From: Paenibacillus pini JCM 16418
Lineage (GTDB): Bacteria > Bacillota > Bacilli > Paenibacillales > Paenibacillaceae
Assembly: GCF_000576305.1 (NCBI RefSeq)
Contig: NZ_BAVZ01000009.1
Span: 142,486-206,485, forward strand
DNA length: 64,000 bases
Direction: 5' to 3'
Of the stretch, positions 55,158 through 62,303 are shown piece after piece. A program made the translations under genes and the position numbers. The notes below the pieces were generated by a model that was given only the letters and a program-made list of their open reading frames with translations, made no database searches and was not told where the DNA came from. The first letter of the stretch is position 1; every line of letters begins with the position of its first letter.

Positions 55158-55787
55158 ATGAATAAAAAGATATGGTGTGCTGCACTGCTATCTATGGTCG
55201 TGGTTGTGGGTACAGGGTGTGGACAGAAACCTGATACGTCTGCCGAGCCTGCTCCAACAGAACAAGGTAGTACGTCAAATACACCAGATGATAGCACGAA
55301 TACTGCAAATGCTGCAGGATCTGAACAACCTTCGAATACAGTGAATACTACTAATAATGGCACCACGACAACGACTGTTGAGACATCAACAACAGAAAAG
55401 AAGCAGAAGATTGATGTCTATTATACCGATCCACAGGAATTAGAACTCAAGAAGAGCCAGCAGGAAATCAAGTTCAGTGACGATATTCATAAATATAAAG
55501 AGGCATACAAAGCTTTACAGAACAGCCTTGACAAAGAGCTTATTCCATTGTGGAGCAAAATTGAGCTAAAATCATTAGACATTAAGAATGGAGCCCTAAC
55601 AATGGATATCCATATGCCAGATGAAGCACGTCTTGGATCAGGTGGAGAGCAGTATGCTCTTGACGCTTTATCAAACACGATGTTTCAGTTTGATGAAGTT
55701 AAGTCTCTTGAATTGCTTGTAGATGGTAAGAAAGTGGAAAGTTTAATGGGCCATGTTGATCTGGAGCACCCAATGGTAAGAAGATAG
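55158..55787 (+). CDS. GerMN-domain lipoprotein, copy 1
   Basis: 209 aa. Lipobox 'VVVGTGCGQ' (Cys21) ends the signal peptide. A Thr/Asn/Ser-rich linker (about 25-78) leads to a GerMN-like domain ('KIDVYYTDPQELELKKSQQE', 'ARLGSGGEQYALDALSNTMF', 'VKSLELLVDGKKVESLMGHV'). It sits outside the membrane and may position or regulate the neighbouring amidase (inference). It starts 23 nt after the amidase, same transcript. Duplicate of 57562-58212. Confidence 0.88.
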   Translation: MNKKIWCAALLSMVVVVGTGCGQKPDTSAEPAPTEQGSTSNTPDDSTNTANAAGSEQPSNTVNTTNNGTTTTTVETSTTEKKQKIDVYYTDPQELELKKSQQEIKFSDDIHKYKEAYKALQNSLDKELIPLWSKIELKSLDIKNGALTMDIHMPDEARLGSGGEQYALDALSNTMFQFDEVKSLELLVDGKKVESLMGHVDLEHPMVRR

Positions 55788-55812
55788 GAATCAAAATTAA
55801 TAGTTATAAGAA

Positions 55813-55852
55813 GAAGCTTCTTATTCCCAAGTGGAATGTAGAGGCTTTTTTA
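55813..55852 (+). terminator. Intrinsic terminator after cassette 1
   Basis: AAGCTTCTTATTCC and GGAATGTAGAGGCTT form an imperfect stem followed by T6. Confidence 0.65.
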
Positions 55853-55957
55853 TATTTATATTGGAAATAAATGCATTTTAATTTGCGTAAATGTATAAAA
55901 AACTATGTTTAAAGACCTTGATTTCACTCAAACTTTTGCATAAAGAGGAATATATTC

Positions 55958-55982
55958 GCAACTTTTAACGGGATTACACGTC
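55958..55982 (+). promoter_or_regulatory. ECF-type promoter before amidase copy 2
   Basis: GCAACTTTT with AAC at 55960-55962, then 16 nt, then CGTC (55979-55982) fits the AAC-N16-CGT(C/A) form of Bacillus ECF sigma promoters. The leader to the amidase start is about 75 nt. Copy 1 has no equivalent. Confidence 0.6.
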
Positions 55983-56066
55983 TAAAGTATGTCTGGTAAT
56001 GTCGAGGTAAATGCCGAGCCGAAACGTCAGGAGTAAATGAAAAAATAAAAATAGTAGGGGTGAACA

Positions 56067-57488
56067 ATGAAGAGATTTAGTTTTATGTTGTTGTTTTTAT
56101 TTGTCTTCATATTGGCGTTTCCTAGTAATGGACAGGCTGCGGCGGCGAGCACAAAGATAAATGTTGATGGTAATCTGCTTCAAATGCCAGCTCATGCAAA
56201 TGTTGAAAATGTGAGCGGTAATATTATGATTCCATTTCGTGTCGTCGGTGAAAGTCTAGGGTTTGATGTCGCATGGGAGCAAAAGACGCGCACGGTAACT
56301 ATACAGAAAGACAGTAAAGTTATTAAATTAGTTGTAAATCAAAAAACTGCTTATGTAGATGGAAACAAGATTTCGCTAGCAATTGCACCTATTCTTCGTA
56401 CAGATACAGTGATTGTACCCGTTAGGTTTGTTAGTGAATCCATGGGAATGAGTGTCGGATGGGACAATCATTCCAAGACTGTTTTTATTAATACCCAGAA
56501 TGGCGATGCTGGAAACGGCAATGGTGAAACTGGAACGACTCCAAATCCAGGTGCGGGTTCAGGAAGCAATAACGGATTAGCAGAATTAAGCGGATTGAGT
56601 TTCAGTGAAAATCGTTTGCTTCTAGCAACATCAGGAAATGTGAAAGTGAATACTTTCAAAATGGATGGCCCTAACCGCATTGTTATTGATTTGGCGAATA
56701 CCAAATTCTCAGATACGTTTGGAAAGAGCTCTCCACTTGATGGAAACCTATCGGGATCTATTAAGGTGAGTGGGTATCCGGATGTTTCGAATGTAAGATA
56801 TTCTTTGTATGACAATAATCCTTCTACAGTTAGAGTCGTTATAGACCTTAATTATGCTAAGAATTATAAATTGTACAATGAAAGTGGCATGTATATTATC
56901 GACTTAAACACATCAGACAGCGGTACTCCATCAACTCCAGTTGGAGGCGGTGGTAAGAAGATTGTAGTTATTGATGCTGGACATGGAGCTAAAGATCCAG
57001 GTACAAGTGGAGTTACGGGTAAGAAAGAGAAGGCGTTTAATCTAGCGGTAGCATTGAAAGTGGACAAGCTGCTTAAGCAGGAGTCAGGTATTGACGGCGT
57101 GTTAACACGAAGCGACGATACATTCCTAGAATTGAAAGATCGTGTCAAGATTGCTAGTGATCTTAAAGCTGATTTGTTCATCTCTATTCATGCGAACAGT
57201 GCTGGATCTTCTGTAGCCACAGGCACTGAAACCTATTATCAGCGCGAATCTAGTAAGGCGCTTGCGAAAGTAATGCATAAGTATCTGGTTCAGGCAACGG
57301 GTCTAACAGACCGCGGTGTGCGTTATGGTAATTTCCACGTTATTCGTGAAACTAAAATGCCAGCAGTATTACTTGAGGTCGGTTATCTAAGTAATAAGAA
57401 CGATGAATCTGCATTATTCTCAGAGGCCCTGCAAAACAGGGTAGCACAAGGAATTGTTAAAGGTATAAAGGAATATCTTGGACTATAA
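56067..57488 (+). CDS. N-acetylmuramoyl-L-alanine amidase, copy 2 (stalk + AMIN + Amidase_3)
   Basis: 473 aa, secreted (signal peptide about 1-26). Same order as copy 1: stalk domain ('IMIPFRVVGESLGFDVAWEQ', 'VIVPVRFVSESMGMSVGWD'), a much shorter Gly/Asn linker (about 148-172), AMIN, then zinc amidase with 'VIDAGHGAKDPG', 'SIHANSA' and 'LLEVGYLSN'. The catalytic domains are very alike, the stalks less so. RBS AGGGGTG. A candidate ECF promoter precedes it. Confidence 0.93.
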   Translation: MKRFSFMLLFLFVFILAFPSNGQAAAASTKINVDGNLLQMPAHANVENVSGNIMIPFRVVGESLGFDVAWEQKTRTVTIQKDSKVIKLVVNQKTAYVDGNKISLAIAPILRTDTVIVPVRFVSESMGMSVGWDNHSKTVFINTQNGDAGNGNGETGTTPNPGAGSGSNNGLAELSGLSFSENRLLLATSGNVKVNTFKMDGPNRIVIDLANTKFSDTFGKSSPLDGNLSGSIKVSGYPDVSNVRYSLYDNNPSTVRVVIDLNYAKNYKLYNESGMYIIDLNTSDSGTPSTPVGGGGKKIVVIDAGHGAKDPGTSGVTGKKEKAFNLAVALKVDKLLKQESGIDGVLTRSDDTFLELKDRVKIASDLKADLFISIHANSAGSSVATGTETYYQRESSKALAKVMHKYLVQATGLTDRGVRYGNFHVIRETKMPAVLLEVGYLSNKNDESALFSEALQNRVAQGIVKGIKEYLGL

Positions 57489-57561
57489 TCTATCAAACGT
57501 ATGATTCGTAATTGATAGTTCACTTGTATGAAAGGTATATGTTACAAAGGAGGCGGCAGAG

Positions 57562-58212
57562 ATGAATAGAAAGATATGGTGCGCAGGACTCTTAACACTA
57601 GTTATGATTATCGGAACTGGCTGTGGGGAGAAGGCTTTGTCTGGAACAGACAGCACACAGCAGCAGAATGCAGCCGGTCAGAATCAAGTCGATGATAAAG
57701 ATCCTGTTACTGTAAAACCTAACACAGATAAAGAGACGGTAGCTAAACCAGATTCAGGTACTCAAACTAAGCCGGAATCTGAAAAAACACCGCCTAAAGA
57801 TCCGGACAAGAGTTCGTCAATGAAGAAAGAAAAGATTGACGTTTACTACACCGATCCGCAAGAAATGGAACTAAAAAAATCTCAGAAAGAGATTAGTTTT
57901 CAAGACGAGCTGGGGAAATACAAAGAAGCGTATAAATCACTACAGTCTAGTAATTCGGCTGATTTAGTATCTTTATGGGCTAAAGTAGAGCTTAAAAGCT
58001 TGGTTTATAAGGATGGGGCAATGACGATGGATGTTCATTTGCCAGACGAAGCTAGACTTGGAGCAGGTGGAGAGCAATATGCTCTAGACGCTCTTAAAAA
58101 TACAATGTTTCAGTTTAATGAAGTGAAATCGGTTGAGCTATTGGTAGATGGCGCTAAAGTTGAAAGCTTGATGGGCCATGTCGATTTAGATCATCCAATG
58201 ACAAAAAACTGA
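57562..58212 (+). CDS. GerMN-domain lipoprotein, copy 2
   Basis: 216 aa. Lipobox 'MIIGTGCGE' (Cys21), a Lys/Asp/Pro-rich linker instead of the Thr/Asn-rich one of copy 1, then the same C-terminal domain ('KIDVYYTDPQEMELKKSQKE', 'ARLGAGGEQYALDALKNTMF', 'ESLMGHVDLDHPM'). RBS AAGGAGGCGGCAGAG. It lies 73 nt after the amidase, matching the gene order of copy 1. Confidence 0.88.
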   Translation: MNRKIWCAGLLTLVMIIGTGCGEKALSGTDSTQQQNAAGQNQVDDKDPVTVKPNTDKETVAKPDSGTQTKPESEKTPPKDPDKSSSMKKEKIDVYYTDPQEMELKKSQKEISFQDELGKYKEAYKSLQSSNSADLVSLWAKVELKSLVYKDGAMTMDVHLPDEARLGAGGEQYALDALKNTMFQFNEVKSVELLVDGAKVESLMGHVDLDHPMTKN

Positions 58213-58302
58213 AAAGTATAGGGGAAAAAGCAGGAGCTTAAAGCCTAGTTGTCGAACATGGTTTAACATGGATTTTGATGTAGTAGAGAGAGGGGAAAAA
58301 GA

Positions 58303-61044
58303 ATGTCTTCCACACGTAACAATAATTCTTCAAAACAATCCCGAAAAATAGTTTCAGCCATGCTTGTCAGTATGATGGCTTTAAGCTCCGGCACAGCTGT
58401 TTTTGCCGACGGAGCGGTAACCACCGCTGCAACATCTGTTGCTTCATCTAGTCAATTTAGTGATGTTAAAAGCGGTTACTGGGCTGAGAAACATATTTAT
58501 AAACTAGCGGCTCAAAGTATTCTACTCGGTAACAACGGTTTGTTTCGTCCTAATGATTATGTAACACAACAAGAAGCTGTAACCATGGCCATTCGGTTTG
58601 CTGGACTTGAGAATAAGTTAAGTACTAGCGGGGCAGTGGCATTACCGACAAATGTGAAAGTTAATAATTATTTCAAGCCATACGTTGCTTTAGCATTCCA
58701 ACAAAATCTTCTAAACAAGCAATCAGAGATCGCTTCATTACCTGCAGGTTCAAAAGACTCATGGGGCGAGCATAAAGCAAGCCGTGAGTGGATTACAGAA
58801 GTGCTTGTGCGTGCAATTGGAAAAGAAGCTGAGGCTTCTTCCTCTGCTACTAAAGCTACGACGTTTGCAGACAACAGTAAAATTTCTGCATCCAAGCGTG
58901 GTTTTGTTAATGTAGCACTTGATATGGGTCTGACAAACGGTATGGATGGAAACCGTTTTGATCCACAAGGAACGGTTACACGGGCACAGCTCGCTACTTT
59001 CTTCAGCCGTGCTGAAGCGTTTAACAATGTTCACTACAATAATTCAGCAGAAGGCATTATTACAGGCATTACGGGTAATAAACTGGAACTCTATGTTGAC
59101 GGCAACATTCGCAGCTATACAGTAGATGCTTCCACGGCTTACTATACGAGTTCATCAGAGAGTAAAATTGCTTTGGCTGATTTAAAGCCATTCACTAAAG
59201 TAATGGTGATCGGCAGTACTGCTAAGGTATCATATGTAGAGTTAACAGATTCCAAATTACAACTTGAAACAACCGAAGGTACATTCCAGAAGTTGTCTCC
59301 AGGTAATATTCTCTGGGTTGAAGCTAATAATACTTTCTTACAGTTTTCTTATGATGCTGGAACGACCTTCCTGGATCAGAATGGTGCCAAGATTGATGCA
59401 ACTGCACTTGCAGTAGGCAGCAAGATTGCGATTCAGAAAGAAACGTTTAGCAGTGCTAAGAAGACCGTTATTGTTCAAGTGAAATCGGGAATAATTAATA
59501 AAACGGGTACAGGCACGTTACAAAGCGTGGATACAGCGACCAAATCGGTAGTTCTTAAGAACGCATCAGGTGCGCTAGAGAGTTATACGTGGGATGATAA
59601 CTCAGTCATTCGCTATAAGAATCAAATTTTACTTCCATCCGAACTGAAGAACGGGTCTACTGTGAATTTTACAGTCAAGAATAATGTAATTCAGTCGATA
59701 GAAGTAACCCAAAGCGTTGAACGTACAGTTCGTGGTTCTTTATATGAAGTAGGTACTAACGGTTCTACGATTACGTACAAGCGTGATGGTGGACAATTGG
59801 AAGTAAAACTACTTGCAGATAAACCTGAAATTGTAATTAGCGGCATTGCTGTTCCGACACTTGCTGATCTTAATGCAGACGCAACGGCAGGAGATCAGGT
59901 TGAACTTACCTTGAATCCACAAGATCAAGTAAGTAAAATTCAGGTGCTTAATCGTCAAATGGAACAAATGCGCGGCGCAACCGTTGTCTCTTATGAGCCA
60001 AAGACTAAATTTCTAACGTTGCTTGATACGAATAAGAAGCCTTACGTCGTGACTTTAGATGATAAAACGAAGTTAATTTATAGCACCAATAACCCGACTT
60101 TAACGGGAATTGAATCGTTGCTTACAACGAATCGGAAAGTTAACGTCAGTTATCTAAGCAATCGGGCACTTTCATTAGAAGTTATTTATCAGTACGAAGG
60201 CAAAGTAACAGCAATTGATGTTGCTGCGAAGAAATTGACTCTTCTAACCGCTGAAGGACAATCTATGAATTTAACTTTCTCAAATCCAACGATTGATGTC
60301 TATGGTAAGAGTAATTCGGTTCTTTCAGATGTGAAGGTGGGTAATTCCATCGCTGCTGTGTTGAATGCAAATCAAGATTCAGTGCAAAGCATTCTTGTTA
60401 AATCTTCCATGCAGTTTGAACTTGTAGCGGTGGATACGGTGACTTCACGTGTTACACTGAAAAGTGATGGATCAACTTCACAGATTTACTTGGATAAAGC
60501 TGTGATCACAGGAGACAATGGACAAGTTATCCCATTAAATGAACTGCGCGCCGGTAATATCCTGAATGTTACTTTTAACGGTAGTACTCCTGCTTCTGCG
60601 CAAGTTGTGAAGTTAACGACAGGTCAAATCACGGCTGTTGATTCTTCCACATCTTCTCCAAGCATTACAGTCAAAAATTTCAGCGGCACAACGGAGACTT
60701 TTAAGCTAAATGGATCTCCTAAAATTGTGAATGCGAGTGGAAGTTCACTAAGTATTGGTAATCTGGCAGCAGGTAACCGTGTTGAAGTTAGGAAGGATGT
60801 TGACGGCAATGCTCTTGTAAAAGTGCTTGATACGGCATCAAAGTCCTACTGGAAATATGACAGTTATGCGAAGGAAATATTTGTGAAAGTTCAAAATGTC
60901 AATGAAATCAACCACTTCACGCTATCCCCTGGTGCTTATATACATCAAGGAGATACCATTTTGACCGTGCAATCCCTACAGGAAAATGATAATATTGTAT
61001 TGTATTTCAATAACGGAACGGTTGTTGAAATTCAGAAACAATAG
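58303..61044 (+). CDS. SLH-domain surface protein with repeated beta modules
   Basis: 913 aa. A long basic signal peptide (about 1-36, 'MLVSMMALSSGTAVFADG') precedes SLH repeats ('FSDVKSGYWAEKHIYKLAAQ', 'GLFRPNDYVTQQEAVTMAIR', 'TTFADNSKISASKRGFVNVA', 'NRFDPQGTVTRAQLATFFSR') that anchor it to pyruvylated wall polymer. The rest (about 245-913) is a chain of roughly 65-90-aa beta repeats with recurring 'G-x-hydrophobic ... SV/VD-x2-T/A-K' starts. RBS GAGAGGGGAAAAAG. Probably an S-layer or wall-associated protein. Confidence 0.9.
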   Translation: MSSTRNNNSSKQSRKIVSAMLVSMMALSSGTAVFADGAVTTAATSVASSSQFSDVKSGYWAEKHIYKLAAQSILLGNNGLFRPNDYVTQQEAVTMAIRFAGLENKLSTSGAVALPTNVKVNNYFKPYVALAFQQNLLNKQSEIASLPAGSKDSWGEHKASREWITEVLVRAIGKEAEASSSATKATTFADNSKISASKRGFVNVALDMGLTNGMDGNRFDPQGTVTRAQLATFFSRAEAFNNVHYNNSAEGIITGITGNKLELYVDGNIRSYTVDASTAYYTSSSESKIALADLKPFTKVMVIGSTAKVSYVELTDSKLQLETTEGTFQKLSPGNILWVEANNTFLQFSYDAGTTFLDQNGAKIDATALAVGSKIAIQKETFSSAKKTVIVQVKSGIINKTGTGTLQSVDTATKSVVLKNASGALESYTWDDNSVIRYKNQILLPSELKNGSTVNFTVKNNVIQSIEVTQSVERTVRGSLYEVGTNGSTITYKRDGGQLEVKLLADKPEIVISGIAVPTLADLNADATAGDQVELTLNPQDQVSKIQVLNRQMEQMRGATVVSYEPKTKFLTLLDTNKKPYVVTLDDKTKLIYSTNNPTLTGIESLLTTNRKVNVSYLSNRALSLEVIYQYEGKVTAIDVAAKKLTLLTAEGQSMNLTFSNPTIDVYGKSNSVLSDVKVGNSIAAVLNANQDSVQSILVKSSMQFELVAVDTVTSRVTLKSDGSTSQIYLDKAVITGDNGQVIPLNELRAGNILNVTFNGSTPASAQVVKLTTGQITAVDSSTSSPSITVKNFSGTTETFKLNGSPKIVNASGSSLSIGNLAAGNRVEVRKDVDGNALVKVLDTASKSYWKYDSYAKEIFVKVQNVNEINHFTLSPGAYIHQGDTILTVQSLQENDNIVLYFNNGTVVEIQKQ

Positions 61045-61073
61045 TATGCTTTGGGAATGGTCATGAGATACAC

Positions 61074-61115
61074 CGTCTTGATGCGGGATCTTTCCCGTAT
61101 CAAGACGTTTTTTTT
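61074..61115 (+). terminator. Strong intrinsic terminator between the SLH gene and nth
   Basis: CGTCTTGATGCGGGA / TCCCGTATCAAGACG form a 15-bp stem (one G-U), TCTT loop and T8. The nth ribosome site begins only 3 nt after the T run. Confidence 0.95.
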
Positions 61116-61131
61116 GCAGGAGGTACCCATC

Positions 61132-61806
61132 ATGAATGTTGCTACTGTTCGTTATATACTGGATTGTATCGGGGAGTTATTCCCTGACGCACATTGTGAG
61201 TTGAATCACAGTAATGCGTTTGAGCTTACGATCGCTGTACTTTTATCCGCTCAGTGTACGGATGAGACGGTGAATAAGGTAACGAAGGATTTATTTCAAA
61301 AGTATAGATCGCCCCAAGATTACGTGTCGGTTCCGCTTGAAGAATTAGAGCAGGATATCCGCCGTATTGGGCTTTACCGCAACAAGGCCAAGCACATCCA
61401 TCATTTGTGCCTGCTGCTGATGGAACGGTATGGCGGTGAAGTGCCGAAGGAGCATGATCAGCTAATTCAGCTTCCTGGCGTGGGACGCAAAACAGCGAAT
61501 GTAGTTGTTTCTAATGCTTTTGGAGTACCGGCAATTGCTGTGGATACTCATGTCGAGCGTGTTTCCAAAAGATTAGGGCTGGCAGGTTGGAAAGATTCGG
61601 TGCTGGAAGTGGAGAAAAAATTGATGAAGAAGGTTCCTCGAGATGAGTGGACTTTGACTCATCATCGTCTCATTTTTTTTGGAAGATACCACTGTAAGGC
61701 TCAGAATCCCAAATGCCAAGTTTGTCCACTGCTTGATGTGTGCCGTGAAGGAAAAAAACGTATGAAGACGTCCCTAATCAGACAAGATAAGAAGCATACA
61801 GGATAG
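61132..61806 (+). CDS. nth: Endonuclease III
   Basis: 224 aa base-excision-repair glycosylase/AP lyase. Helix-hairpin-helix 'LPGVGRKTANVVVSNAFG' holds the catalytic Lys, 'VDTHVERVSKRLGL' the catalytic Asp. The C-terminal [4Fe-4S] ligands are C-x6-C-x2-C-x5-C in 'CKAQNPKCQVCPLLDVC'. ATG 61132 follows GCAGGAGGTACCCATC; longer in-frame starts lie before or in the terminator. In B. subtilis it follows dnaD. Confidence 0.97.
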   Translation: MNVATVRYILDCIGELFPDAHCELNHSNAFELTIAVLLSAQCTDETVNKVTKDLFQKYRSPQDYVSVPLEELEQDIRRIGLYRNKAKHIHHLCLLLMERYGGEVPKEHDQLIQLPGVGRKTANVVVSNAFGVPAIAVDTHVERVSKRLGLAGWKDSVLEVEKKLMKKVPRDEWTLTHHRLIFFGRYHCKAQNPKCQVCPLLDVCREGKKRMKTSLIRQDKKHTG

Positions 61807-61817
61807 GAAGAACAAAG

Positions 61818-62111
61818 ATGGAGAAGGATGGGATGTTAATGAAGTGCATTTCGGTGTATACAGACAAATTTGAGTTATTTTCCGATATTTTCGAAGAAGT
61901 AATTAACTGCGAATTAGAAGAAAACGAAGAAAAAGAAGTAGATGGCATCACAGTTAGCCATTCTGGACAAGTTCCTGAGCACTACCTTGAGCGTATGTCC
62001 GTAAAACCAGAAGTTGTTGTAATGAAGGACAAGTCCCTTGGGCTAACCATTTTGCAACATGGTAAAGTGTTTGAAATTCTAGTTCCTGAGCTCGAAAGCG
62101 CATCAGTATAA
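61818..62111 (+). CDS. Small acidic protein of unknown function
   Basis: 97 aa from ATG 61818 (AGGAAG site); ATG 61839 gives 90 aa and is also possible. Acidic helix 'SDIFEEVINCELEENEEKEV' and beta-like C-terminus 'GLTILQHGKVFEILVPELE'. I do not recognise a family. It follows nth by 11 nt, so it is probably cotranscribed, and ends before a terminator. Confidence 0.72.
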   Translation: MEKDGMLMKCISVYTDKFELFSDIFEEVINCELEENEEKEVDGITVSHSGQVPEHYLERMSVKPEVVVMKDKSLGLTILQHGKVFEILVPELESASV

Positions 62112-62156
62112 GTTGGTGCTTTAGAGATTAGGCCTGATCATTCATAGACTGATCTC

Positions 62157-62189
62157 AATAAAACCGTTACTCACGGTTTTATTTTTTTT
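62157..62189 (+). terminator. Intrinsic terminator
   Basis: AATAAAACCG / CGGTTTTATT form a perfect 10-bp stem with a 7-nt loop, followed by T-run. Confidence 0.9.
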
Positions 62190-62229
62190 GCCCTTAGGTA
62201 AGGTAAGTGTTTTCCAACTCCACTTTGAA

Positions 62230-62238
62230 TGCTACAAT
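62230..62238 (+). promoter_or_regulatory. Extended -10 promoter for the dynamin gene
   Basis: TGCTACAAT (TG-n-TACAAT) with a weak TTTTCC -35 17 nt upstream, about 65 nt before the start codon. Confidence 0.5.
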
Positions 62239-62303
62239 AAAACTTTGAGTGAACTCGATATTCTCATTTTTTTCATAAGCTTACTTAAGGGAGAGAAAGC
62301 AGC

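Noticed and set aside
58668..59034. Two overlapping minus-strand frames under the SLH gene
   Set aside because: Antisense to well-conserved SLH repeats, low-complexity products, no start signals.
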